Below are positions 35,638 through 46,500 of a DNA stretch of 64,000 nucleotides, in pieces; the stretch's first letter is position 1, and each line of letters opens with the position of its first letter. The translations under genes and the position numbers were made by a program. The notes beneath the pieces were generated by a model. The model saw nothing but the letters and a program-made list of their open reading frames with translations, had not been told where the DNA came from and did not search any database. Source of the stretch: Sophora flavescens. Its lineage: Eukaryota; Streptophyta; Magnoliopsida; Fabales; Fabaceae. The stretch spans positions 79,307,607 through 79,371,606 of the forward strand of contig CM061065.1 in assembly GCA_030762895.1 (NCBI GenBank). Reading direction: 5' to 3'.

Positions 35638-37080
35638 TCAGACCACATTATCCTCCTCTCGCCTTTCATTCTGGCCCTCTCTGGTTTCTGTTCTTTCATT
35701 ATTTCGTCGACCGCCGCCCCTTCTCGGGCTTTGGTCACCTCCTCTCCTTCTGCTTCTGCCACGCCCCTCACCATTGTTGTGGTTTCTCCGAACAAAATTA
35801 TTGAGATGGCCAGCTTGCACCAACTCTTCAATCTTATCTCGCAGGACCCAGCACTCCTCGGTGGTATGGCCGTAATTACGATGATACCGACAATGTTTTT
35901 GTCGATCAGCATTCTGGGGCGTGTGGCCACGGTTAGGGAGCTGCAAAAGTTCCGCGTTGTATGCTTCCTCAAACACCCGAGCTCGGTTTGTGTTGAGGGG
36001 AGTATAGTGCTTATACTTCGGTCCCCTATGCAAATGCTCGGACGGGCCTTTGAATTTCGGCCTATCACCTCCGACCCTCCTCTTCTCTCTCCCTTCTCGT
36101 CTGTCAGCATCATCAGTTCTCTCCCTTTTCTTAAACTCCTCGACCTCCTCCATATTAATGAATCCCGTAGCTTTTCTCCTCAATTCATCCATACTGGTTG
36201 GTGGTTTCCGAGCCAAGTGTCTGGCGAAAGGGCCAGGCCTTAACCCGGTCAAGATGGTGTGTAGTGCAACATCGGCACTGAGATTCCGGATCAGGACCGT
36301 CTCCTTGCTGAATCTGGCCATGAAATCACGCAGGGACTCATTCTTTTCTTGCCTAAAGTTTACCAACGAGGCCGAGGTTTTTTGATGAGCCCGGCTCGTG
36401 GCAAACTGAGCATTGAACTTAGCCATGAATGTGTCAAAGGAGTCAACTGACGCTGGCGGTAGCTGGGTGTACCAGGTCAACGCGGCATCCTTCAGAGTAG
36501 TCGGAAAGACTTTACACATGACAGCATCATCGTCGGTAAAGAGGTACATCTGAGTAGTGAAAGCGTCCAAGTGACGCTCGAGGTCCGAGGTGCCATCATA
36601 TCTGTCAATGCTTATCGGTTTGTAGTTGGCTGGTAGGGGAACCTCCATGATAGCGTTTGTGAAGGGATGTCTCGGCCTCCGCACGCCGGTCCTTTCATTA
36701 AGTCTATTTGCCTGAAGTGACAGTTCAGGGGCCTGCCTAGGAAATTCCTCCTCGTCTACTCGGTCCATATGATGAGAAGCCCGGAGCTGTGGGCCTCCTT
36801 CTCCGCGCGAGTTTCTGGATCCTTCATTCTCAGTTGTCCGACGCTCTCTCTCAGGAGGAGAAGAGGCGGACCTTTCTCTGCTCTGTCCTGGTTCGCGATG
36901 GCTGTTCTGCCGCCTAATCTCCTCATTCTCCCTTCTCAGCATGGCAATCTGTGCAAGAAGTTCTTGGATAATGGGGTTGTCGGTCGTTATAGCCGGGTTT
37001 ATGGACCGTTCCCCATTATCTCCGTTGTTACCATTCTCTGGCTCCTCTCTCCTGCAGTTCCCGCTCCTTGTTCTCACCAT
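35638..37080 (-). CDS. Tat element gag
   Basis: 480 codons from ATG 37080 to TGA 35638-35640. The N-terminal third is charged and low-complexity (REPGQSRERSASSPPERERR). The core is the retrotransposon gag domain (ISIDRYDGTSDLERHLDAF, ALTWYTQLPPASVDSFDTF, RFSKETVLIRNLS). Near the C-terminus is the Cys/His segment HCRYHRNYGHTTEECW, then an Arg/Gly-rich tail. The stop is followed in the same frame by pol after GGT GTG, so gag and pol would form one frame without this UGA. It forms the virus-like particle core and binds RNA, as known for the family. Confidence 0.92.
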   Translation of the reverse strand: MVRTRSGNCRREEPENGNNGDNGERSINPAITTDNPIIQELLAQIAMLRRENEEIRRQNSHREPGQSRERSASSPPERERRTTENEGSRNSRGEGGPQLRASHHMDRVDEEEFPRQAPELSLQANRLNERTGVRRPRHPFTNAIMEVPLPANYKPISIDRYDGTSDLERHLDAFTTQMYLFTDDDAVMCKVFPTTLKDAALTWYTQLPPASVDSFDTFMAKFNAQFATSRAHQKTSASLVNFRQEKNESLRDFMARFSKETVLIRNLSADVALHTILTGLRPGPFARHLARKPPTSMDELRRKATGFINMEEVEEFKKRERTDDADRREGREKRRVGGDRPKFKGPSEHLHRGPKYKHYTPLNTNRARVFEEAYNAELLQLPNRGHTPQNADRQKHCRYHRNYGHTTEECWVLRDKIEELVQAGHLNNFVRRNHNNGEGRGRSRRRGGDQSPRRGGGRRNNERTETREGQNERREEDNVV

Positions 37081-37112
37081 GGTTTGTGGTATGGGAAAGT
37101 TTTGCTTCGATT

Positions 37113-37130
37113 CCCACAGACGGCGCCAAA
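37113..37130 (-). promoter_or_regulatory. Primer binding site of the Tat element
   Basis: Immediately inside the 5' LTR, the minus strand reads TTTGGCGCCGTCTGTGGG, a primer-site form common in plant Tat-type elements. I cannot name the tRNA with certainty. Confidence 0.75.
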
Positions 37131-37589
37131 TGTTCCTTCCAAATATCTCAGATAAGAGATACTCGGCTGGAGAAAGTTTAGTGGGGTTGTTTTGGGATTA
37201 GCTTGACAGAGTGTGAACTATGCTCCTACGTATCCAAATGGGAATTAAAGCAAACGTAGTTATCATTGAGGGGGTTGAGCCCCTATTTATAGATATTTTC
37301 AGTGCCACCGTTAGAGTAAGACGGTTACTGAGATCCTATTTGTTAGGATCAGATTGCTATGGCAGTTAGGCAATTGATATGGATAAGGCTCCGAGTTATA
37401 CGGAGAGATATTTGGACCAGCGAGATATTCGGCCCAGTCAGTTGCGGCTGGATAGCTCGGGGCCGAGATATCTTCATTCGTGGTCTGGTGTGGAATAGGG
37501 CCGAGTAGTTGTCCTCGGGTGAATATCCACCTACGAGAATGAGCTCGGTCTTTTTGACAATCCTCGGCCTTATATCTTCGGCCGGTACA
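37131..37589 (-). repeat. 5' LTR of the Tat element
   Basis: On the element's strand it runs TGTACCGGCCG to GGAAGGAACA and is bordered outside by CATGT. It carries the core promoter TATAAATAGGGG. Over 459 bases it is about 95% identical by eye to the left LTR. Confidence 0.92.
37284..37291 (-). promoter_or_regulatory. TATA box in the Tat 5' LTR
   Basis: TATAAATA on the minus strand, followed by GGGGCTCAACC. It would drive the genomic RNA toward gag. The matching site in the 3' LTR is changed to TATATATA. Confidence 0.65.
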
Positions 37590-37594
37590 CATGT

Positions 37595-38209
37595 ATATGA
37601 AAAAGCATCCGTTAAAAGATATCAACTCTTTAAATGTATCTCACTATCTCTAGGAATTAGTCTTTAGTTCTCGATTAGAGATACTTAGGTTTAAAAAAAA
37701 AAGATTCAAAGGTCAGCATAAGGTTCAGTTGCGATTGACATGCCAAACCGTAACTCAACTAACAAAGTAATATCATACTACGCCCTATGTTAGCCCCTTG
37801 GCTTGAGCTATTAAAAGAGGATTTTACTAGTTAGTACCATTAAGAAAATAAATATATTAAATAATAATTAAATTCGAGTTTTTTTTAAAAAAAAAAAATT
37901 AACGTGTTAATATTTTATTTTTTAATCGATACTTGCTATATTTTATTTTTTAAAGAAATGTTTTTAGAGTATCCGTTAGATAAATTATTTAAAAGTTGTC
38001 CATTTTTTTTTCAATATTTAGTTTAATAATCTTTACTAGCAACTATTTCGTGCATTGCATAAGTTTTTCAAACTTGAGATATGTTGAAGAAATTGGATTT
38101 GGGGCTATGGAATAAGAAGAAAAAAATAGGGATATATAACTATAAATTAAGAATATGATTGAATGATCACATAATGATATGATAATATGACGATATAAAA
38201 GACAAATCT
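37595..38209. other. A/T-rich spacer
   Basis: Very A/T-rich sequence between the Tat element and the PIF-type MITE. No gene or element end was recognised. Confidence 0.6.
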
Positions 38210-38212
38210 TAA

Positions 38213-38947
38213 GAGCTCGTTAAGATAGAATAGGGGCGGATAGGATAAGATAGCAGGATAGGAGTAGGACATGATATGAACATGATAGATTGTTAGTGTC
38301 CACCAAATAACCAACCAGATATCATTATAATTTTAGTATGAATTTAAAATTTTTGTTTTTATTCTAAACGTTTTCATATTTTATTATATTTTTTATAATT
38401 TTATTTTTTTAAAATTATATAAAATGACAAAATTATCCTTGTGATAAAATTACATATAATTTTTAAATTTTTTAAAATATTGTCTAACTTCAATTTTTTA
38501 TAATTTTAAATATTCATTTTGAATTTTTACTTTATATATAGTTAAATTATTAGACTTTTTTTATATTTTTTATTTTTTAAATAATATAAAATAACAAAAT
38601 TAGCCTTGTGATAAAATAAAAATAATTTTTAAAATTAATTATTTTTTATTTTTTATTTTTTTTATTTTAATATACCTTTTTTTTAACCATATTACATTTT
38701 ATTATACTTTAATTATTTTATATATAAAATATTTTTATAATTTATTATACCTTAAATCACCATATCCTATCATATTGAGTTCTAACCCAGCTACCCCCTC
38801 AAAATAGAATTTTAACTAGATGGACAGGGTATGATAGGTGACATGATTGATTTATCCTATCATGCTGGCTTACCAAACAATAGTTTCAGACAAGATATGA
38901 TAGCTTTTCTTATCCTGCCTCTCTTGTCCTGACTACTAAACGAGCCC
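38213..38947. mobile_element. PIF/Harbinger-type MITE, 735 bp
   Basis: The ends GAGCTCGTTAAGATAG and CTACTAAACGAGCCC pair as terminal inverted repeats (GGGCTCGTTTAG type). They are flanked by TAA on both sides (38210-38212 and 38948-38950), the three-base duplication of this superfamily. About 110 bases inside each end are rich in GATAGGATA / TATCCTATC words that pair further. The middle is A/T-rich and noncoding. Confidence 0.75.
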
Positions 38948-38987
38948 TAAGAGTCCAATTTATACTATGTGGTGTTTGGGAAAGCTG

Positions 38988-39060
38988 GAAAAATAGATTA
39001 TGCTGATAATCGATTATATCGATTATTGTAATAATCGATTATAATCAGAATCTATTTTTA
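38988..39060. repeat. ~70-bp near-perfect palindrome
   Basis: AAAAATAGATTATGCTGATA on the left mirrors TATAATCAGAATCTATTTTT on the right, with CGATTAT words between. It could form a cruciform or RNA hairpin. It may be the core of a small MITE starting near 38970 (GGTGTTTGGG). Confidence 0.7.
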
Positions 39061-39173
39061 TTTGGGTATGTTTGCTGAAAAGCGATTTTAAGATAATCTA
39101 TTTTGTTTGGGTGATGCAAAAAAAAAATCACTTTTATATATTAAATTACGAAAAATGGAATAAGGTTATTTGT

Positions 39174-40000
39174 TTATAAAATTATGAAATCCGTTACTGA
39201 AGCAACACATAAAAGCCCGATATGATCGGTGCCCATTTTCTTTATTAACACCAAATCACCTGGTTGAAACTCTCTATGACGAACTTTCTTATTAAAGGCT
39301 TTAGCCATTCTACTTTGATATAGTTGTCCATGACAAAGGGCCACCAGTTTTTTTTCCTCAATCATGTTTAACTGATCATATCGAGCTTTCACCCATTCTG
39401 ATTCTTCCAAGTCAGCTTCCATCAGCACTCTTAATGAAGGGATTTCAACTTCTATAGGGGAAACAACTTCCATTCCATACACCAATGAGAAAGGCGTTGC
39501 CCCAATACTTGATCGTATATTGGTACGATACGCGTGCAAAGCGTATGGCAACATTTCATGCTAGTCCTTATAATTTACGACCATTTTAGCAACAATTTCC
39601 TTGATATTATTGTTGGCATCTTCTGCCGCCCCGTTCATCTGAGGTCTATATGGGGCGGAATTATGGTGCTTGATTTTAAAAGTCTCTAATAACTTCTTTA
39701 CATCCACCCCATTAAGATTGACAGCATAATCTGTAATGATTCTTTCTGGTATTCCATAGCGACAAATAATATCCCTTTTCAGGAACTTGGTAAACACCTT
39801 TTGAGTTATATTGACATATGATGTTGCTTCCACCCACTTAGTGAAGTAATCTATTGCAACCAGAATGAAGCGATGTCTGTTTGAAGCCTTGGGATTGATT
39901 GGTCCAATGACGTCTATCCCCCGCATAGAAAATGGCCATGGAGACACCAGATTGTGTAGTTGGAACGGTGGAGCTTTGATCGGATCTGCATATATTTGGT
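39174..40000 (-). pseudogene. Ogre/Tat-type integrase fragment
   Basis: One frame, open from about 40000, carries IYADPIKAPPFQLHNL, SPWPFSMRGIDVIGPI and AIDYFTKWVEA. Further on it reads GIPERIITDYAVNLN, where TDN is usual, and APYRPQMNGAAEDANNN. After an in-frame TAG at 39555-39557 it continues LPYALHAYRT and SLRVLMEADLEESEW, ending in REFQPGDLVLIKK. The third acidic residue is kept, but the second block is altered. Homology stops near 39230 and the remaining codons are unrelated. gag, protease and RT are missing: the fragment abuts a primer-site stub and LTR at 40001, so an internal deletion joined LTR to integrase. Confidence 0.85.
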
Positions 40001-40010
40001 AGTCGCCATC
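40001..40010 (-). promoter_or_regulatory. Primer-site stub of the Ogre-like element
   Basis: The minus strand reads GATGGCGACT next to the LTR end GGTTACGACA, like the TGGCGACT start of Ogre-type primer sites. After about ten bases it runs straight into integrase sequence. Confidence 0.55.
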
Positions 40011-42329
40011 TGTCGTAACCAAAAATTGCGGCAAGGACGGCGATAAAAAGAGATTTTAAGAAAAATGTAGAGTAACCACCAATTTTATTTAATTTAGGAA
40101 AAATTGGAAAACCTTTAAAAATGGTCTTTGGAACCAAGTTGAGTTCGGGAGTCGGTTACGAGTAGGGAAGGTATTAAGCACCCTACAACGCTCATTCTAC
40201 GAATGATACCTTGAATTAATTGTGAAAAATCAATAACTTTTAAATTATTTATTTTACCCCGAAGATTATTTATGCGAATAAAGAGATTACTAATTAATAT
40301 TTTCACTATAAAGGTTGAACATGACACATAAGTCCATAGGGCATCCCTAAATAACACATTTTTTTATTATTTTGATTAACTACATTAACAAATTAAAAAA
40401 GAACACAAAAATAAAGGAAAAATAAAATTTTGGCTTGATGAGATGATTGATCCCGCTCCTACGTATTCCCTACTTCGATGGGAAAACTCAAAGCCACGTA
40501 GTTCTTATAAAAATATTTGGTTGGTTTTAAAGTTTTATGAAATGATTTTTTTTATTTAAAAGGGTTTTTGATTTTTTGTTTTTATTGACTAATTTTAAAT
40601 ATAATTTTTTTTCCTAAGTGAGATAGAACGTGGCACGTGCGTCCATAGAGCGATCCCGAATCTAAGGAATTGAGTGTGGCACATTTCACAAAACAATTCC
40701 AAAATTATTTACATGTGATCATTCCACTTTATTTATTTTAGCCTCTTCTTTTTTAGATTTTTATTTGGAAAAGGTGTCAATTGTTATTCATTATTTTTTC
40801 TATATATATATATAAAAGAAATACTAGTCCCAAAATAATAACACGGTCTAACCCAATAACCTACTCACTCATTAACTAAACCTGACCCAAACCTAAACAA
40901 CAATAACAACAACAACAAAAAAATGAAACCAATAAAAAAAAAAGACAAGTAACAATAAAATAAAATAAAATAAAATAAAATATGTCTTCTTCTCTTAAAC
41001 CTGTAACCCAGAAACGGATGGGAGCATCACCACGGCTACGGAACGCGACGGGGCGTGAAACTGTGCGGCGGACCAAGATGGCGAGTGGTGGAGCGGTTGA
41101 TGACCATGGAAGGGAACGTGGTTGCGAACTGCGAACGCGACTGGAGTGGTGGAGTCTGTGTGGGCGCGTCACGCAACGGCTCTGGTCAGTGGCGCAGCGG
41201 CTAATACTGGTGCGTGTGATAGTGAATGATGATTGATGAGGTATGACCCACGGTGGCTGAACTGAATGGTGGCTCACAGCGGCGACGTCTGGACTCGTTG
41301 AGGATGCAGGGCTGCACTGCAATGGCTTCGGCCCGTGATTGGTTCAACTGTAGTGTTACTCTTGTTTTGGGAGGAGCACGACACTGTGGAGGTGACCGGC
41401 GGTGTGGCACAGTGGACGTCGAGGCTAAACAGAGCTTGCGGCGGTAGTGGCACGCAAGGGTGACTCTTTCTCCGTTGATCGTGAGACGCGATCTGTAGAG
41501 AGAAGCGACGGAGTAACACCGTGCGTCCGACGATGGGGAGCAGCGGTAGTTGCGCTGGTCTGAGAATTAAAGGAGCCAAGATAACTATTTCTTAATGTTC
41601 TAGTTTGTTATTAAAAGGATTGATAGTTTTTGTTGTTTCTGTTAAGGTTGGAGTCAAGGTTAAATGGAGGAGAGTGGTGGCTATTGTATGATGGTGAAGT
41701 GAGAGGTGTTTTTGATGGAGGTGTTGTATGATGGATGATGGATGAAGGAAAAGAATGGAGGCTAGGCCTATTTTTTTAGGTGGCTGGTGTGTTTTTTATG
41801 GTGGGTGATGGTGTTACGTATGATAGAAGATGGAAAAGAGTGGAGACTGTTTTTTTTTAATCTTTATGTAGGCTGCTCCTTTATTCTGTAGCATCTCTTG
41901 TGAATTTATAATGCCAAATTCACTTTGATTTTGATCCTAAAAATCTGCAAGGATTAAAATTTCTATCTCTGATTTGAAATATAATCAAAACTTGTGAGCC
42001 TCATATGCAAAAATCAAGGGATTTACCAACTGGACTCAAATTCAAAATAATGTTAGAGGGATAAGAAAATGGGGGCTGCTAGGGTTTGTTGGAGGAGGAT
42101 GAAGAAAGCAAATTGGTTTGAGTAATGGGTTTGACTGATTTGACCTAATAACAAAAATAAATATAAGTGTTTAACATAAAATTAAAATCTTTTTATTATT
42201 TTTGTCTGTCAATTTTTTTTTTTGATTTTTTGAGATAGAAATAAATAATAAGATGACAAAATATAATTATTTTTTTAAATTTATTTTCTTTACAATTTTT
42301 TTTTTAAATTTCCAGTGAAAACTAGAACA
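40011..42329 (-). repeat. LTR of a deleted Ogre-like element
   Basis: The inner end at 40011 begins TGTCGTAACC on the plus strand. The words GAGTCGGTTACGAG..GGGAAGGTATTA (40149-40176) and GATCCCGCTCCTACGTATTCCC (near 40449) are typical of long Ogre-family LTRs. The outer limit at 42329 (CTAGAACA) is a guess from the TG..CA rule. Inside are (AATAA)n and (AAC)n simple repeats at 40895-40980. Chance ORFs on both strands at 40876-41579 are not convincing genes. Confidence 0.5.
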
Positions 42330-42435
42330 CCCTGTCAAACACAGGCGGTTCACCGCCAATACTAATCCCTAATTTGTGGATTATACTAATTTTCTTCGAT
42401 CCCTAACATGAGAGTTCTTATCCTGAGCATATATA

Positions 42436-42757
42436 TGGGTACGTTTGGGTAAAAAACTTAATTAAGAGCTTATCACATAAGACCTTATCACATAAGAGCT
42501 TATGTCATAAGCGCTTAAAGAAAGAAAAAGAAAGAAAGGGGCACGAGAGGATTAGAAAAGTGAAAAACATGGAGAGGGTGTTTAGTGTATAAGCTCTTAT
42601 GATAATTCCATAAGCTTCTCCCAGTGACTTATGAAAATAAGTCAAAAACTCCTTATGGGATGATATAAGTTATTTTTATAAACTCTGCCAAACATACTAT
42701 ATAAAAACTTATGTGATTAGATAAGTCAAAATGAACTTAAATAAACTCTTCCAATCC
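42436..42757 (+). mobile_element. PIF-type MITE, copy 1 (AAGAGCTTAT family)
   Basis: About 320 bases closely matching 61575-61890 in the same orientation: CGTTTGGGTAAA..ACTTAATTAAGAGCTTATC at the start and TAAACTCTTCCAA at the end. The right end has drifted (CCAATCC for CCAAACTTC), and I found no clear target duplication here. Confidence 0.75.
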
Positions 42758-43532
42758 AATGATAATCTCCAAAAGAGTGCCTGCCCTCTAAAACCAAAAA
42801 GCTCAAATTCCTACCGCACAAACCTTGTAAACCTCCACCACGCCTCCACGACCTTCGTGCTCTTCATTGAAGCAAACTTCCTCTGATCTCAACGACGACT
42901 ATGAGTGCAGAACAACTTCATTGACGCCTAACAATGTCTTTCTGCGTTAACCTTTCTCTTCCTCCCCGTCACTGACGTTGCTGCTTGTTTCATTCTCCCT
43001 ATTGAAAAGGTTCCATTTTTTCCCACCCTTTTTCACCTTTCCTTCAATTTCACATCTTGGTTGCTCCTCTTCTTCGTTTTTCATTTTATTTTTTATTTTC
43101 TGTTCAGAATTATTTTTTTTTTGTTGAAATGGGGTGGATGCTTTTTTTGTTCAATTGGTTGATTGATAGATTCGCTTATTGTTCATGCAATTTTATCTGT
43201 GGTTATTGGATTTAGTGTAATATAAGTAGAATTTGTGCAATGTTAAAAGTGTATGGTAGTTCAGTCCAGAGATAAAGAAGTGATCATTGGAAAAGATAGA
43301 CTTTGCTTGTCATTGACTTCAAATCTTCACATTATTCAAGTGTGAGTTATCTCGTGATCTTGAAAAGTGAAAAACAAAGAAGTAGCTCATAAGTCATGGC
43401 GTAATTGAGCTACTTTTATAGATAAGAATCTCCTTTCATCGCCTTTGGATTTGCATTCCTGGAAATTTACCCAAACATTCTATATATATATATATAGTTT
43501 TTGAATCCTTTCGTATTTTTGATCTACAGATA

Positions 43533-46500
43533 ATGAAGGACTTCCTAATATGGGATGGTCGTGATCTTGGGCCCTATGTTTCCCCTTGTTCTGTAAGTCA
43601 ATTTTTTTTTTGATCACATATTTTCTTCTACAAGCTATCTTTATTAGATTTTTACAGTCTCAACTATGAAACTTGTTTCCGTCTGTGTAGTTTTAATTGC
43701 AATTGATAGATGTTATTTTTTAAAAGTAAATATTTTGGCGAGGAATAGCTTAGTTAAATCATTCTATCTTTATTGGATTTTTACAATCTCATAACTGGGA
43801 AACTTGTTTCAATCTGTGTAGTTTTAATTGCAGTTGGTAGATGTCACTTTTTGAAAAGCAATATTTTGTTGAGATGTAGCTTAGTCAAATCAAAATATTT
43901 GTGCTAGAGCTTGGACAGTGTGTCCTGGCTGAGAGAATGATAACCATGACTCTAACATCATTTCAGCTTTTAGGTAGTGCTGACAAAAAATGCCATTTAA
44001 TATGCTTGAGCTAGCTAGGTGAAGTATGACCTTTTTGTTTAATGTTTTGTCTTACTTTATTAATCAGAATTTGATAGTCACTTTGTTTGAGAGCTATTCT
44101 TTTTCCCAAGCCTTTGTGAAAGGTATTTCTTAATTCGTATATAATAGGCTCACATACGTTTGAGCAAGACTTCATTACCATATACACTTTTATACTTCCT
44201 AATGGGAAGATGGTGAAGATAAATCTTGGAGGGATATTTAAGACCATGGCTAATTTATGCTTGTGTTGCTGACCATCAGTTTGGTCTGGCAAAGTGTGTG
44301 GGGTTAGTGCTTAGTAGTCATGTTTCTGGCAATTGGTTTTGTGCCTGACTCGTAGATCTTTGTTGAACTTGTAAACAATGAGAGTAAGAATAGTATGGGA
44401 ATTGAAGATATTTTCTTGAGGCTCTCAATTTATCCCCTATAATTTTCCTTCTTCTCTTGTTTTCAAATTTGGCCATCGTTTTTCTTATGAATCTCTTGCT
44501 AGTGTGATTAGATCCCCGTGGTGAAGAGGGATGTAGTTTTATGTACATGTTGTGCTTGGGGTTAGTAACCATGTCCTGTTATACAAGTTTTATAGCCCCT
44601 ATATATAGTTACAGACTCCAACAAGTATGCTGATATTACAAATGGCCAAAGAATATAATTGTGTCTTATGCAGCTAGGTGTGGACTTCTTGTTTTACAAT
44701 GGGTACTATTGCCCCAAGTGTACTCATGTCCTGTTTATTATGTGTGGGCGGGGTTAGGTGGAGGCTAATTTTTTTCTGGTTTTGGTCTTTTATTTTTGCA
44801 CAAAGTCTTACACTGCCAATCTTTTGGCACACACTTTCTAATTTATTGATTTTGTAGAGTTATACATGGTCCTTTTAATCATGTATCTGACAACTGGCAT
44901 TGTCCATCTTCTAAAACAATGATGACGATTCTGTTAATAAAAAAAAATAACTGAAAATTAATCTAAGCATTCGAAGTTAGTTTTGGGTAATAATTAAAAA
45001 ATGGGGTATATATTTTTTAACATTTATTTGGAATCTGTTATTTGATTTTTAAGACTTCATTTATATAAATACTAGTTTCAAGTTTGATACACTGTCCACG
45101 TATAACTCTTTACAAAATCAATAAATTAGAAAGTGCCACATCATTGTAGAGACTAAGGTTTTAAAAGTGATTTAAAAAACATGTGGCACCATATGGTTTA
45201 TTGATAAAGTAAAACCTTTTGTACTGACTGAATATCAATGTTAAATCTAATAAATAAGCAGTGTATAAATCCTTATGTTAGGGGTGTTTAATTCTCATAT
45301 GTATTTCCTGTATTCCAGGAGCATAAGGAAATCAGAGGTGTACATACTTGTTCCACCTCTAGTGAAGAGTGCAGCTCTAGTCATGTTTCCTATTTCATCT
45401 CCTTTCTACTGTCCAGCTGGAAACCTTTTTGTTTCATTGAATCATTAGGAAAGACTTCTCAACTTAAAACTCATTCTCAATTTAATACCAACGAATAGTA
45501 GTTATAAGGTCAAATTTAATATCCCTTGATTGTCAGTACTCATATCATATCATTGAAGTATAAACTGTTACCAAATTATTATTATTATTATTATGACATC
45601 TAAAAGAATTATTTTATATTCTTGCAATGCCTTGGCCTATAATAGTCATGGCCCTGAAAACTTAAAAACTATAACTGAGTCTCTCCTACTCAACTTGTGT
45701 TGGTGTTTGTTTTTGTAACCATGAAGTTTGTAGTTATATTTTGATGCTTCATGTTGATTTTGGCTCAAATCCCATCTATCCTTTCAGTGAGAAACCTTAA
45801 TTTGGTGTCTTTGGTTCTGTGCTTAGCCTATAGTGTATGATGGGTCTTAATGCACAAAATAGTGATAAAATGGATGTGACAGTGTAATATGGGTAATGAA
45901 ACTGCAATGGTATTGCTATGAGATCCACAATTACAGGAAGATAAGGATAGAAAAAAAGGGAAAAATAACAAACTGGTAATAGCTACCAATTCCCAAGCAC
46001 GCAGTGCTCCCAAATCACCCAGAGGTGACCCCACCAAATCCTAACTGAATTCCTTCCTGATTATTCCCTTCCAGCAATAGCTATATATAGCCACTCTCAT
46101 GCACTTCATGCGTTCACAGCCACGTCATCATCTTTCATTCCTTTTGTCTTCTTCCTAGTATAAACTCTCCACACCCTTGGCCTAGGCCCCACTTCACTAA
46201 TCACATTTCTATCAGTGTATGTGCTACTGCTGGTTCCATATACATTGGTATTTCCTTTCCCTCCTTAGCAAACCTGTAATTAGCATATGTGCTTGTAGTT
46301 GAACTTTTCTTTGGACTTTACCACATTCCGCATCTTATTTATCCTTTCAATTGGTATTTCATTGAGAAAATGCAAGCTAATGAGGGGAAACATTTAAATG
46401 AAAAGGTTGAAGACATGGAGGCAAAACATAAACAAGAAATGGCAACAATGGATCAAAAATACAACTTCTGAGGACTGAGATAAATCAAAACAACTCAGGA

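Larger units (their letters stand above)
27071..37589 (-). mobile_element. Complete Tat-lineage Ty3/gypsy retrotransposon, 10.5 kb
   Basis: Two 459-bp LTRs (27071-27529 and 37131-37589) flank an internal region with gag, protease, RT, a first RNase H, a second archaeal-type RNase H, integrase, a tandem-repeat block and an opposite-strand gene. CATGT is duplicated at both outer edges (27066-27070 and 37590-37594). The double RNase H, the 3' noncoding minisatellite and an extra ORF between pol and the 3' LTR are hallmarks of the Tat clade. By eye the LTRs differ at about two dozen positions, roughly 95% identity, with a cluster of changes near 27390-27430. The gag-pol frame has two in-frame stops, so the copy is probably not autonomous. 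Confidence 0.93.

Noticed and set aside
34201..37201. Plus-strand ORFs of 100-179 codons
   Set aside because: Antisense shadows of Tat gag-pol. No start context or domain, unlike the real antisense gene at 27951-30068.
40876..41579. ORFs of up to 148 codons on both strands
   Set aside because: Low-complexity Ser/Arg/Pro translations inside an Ogre-like LTR; no conserved domain, no splice context.
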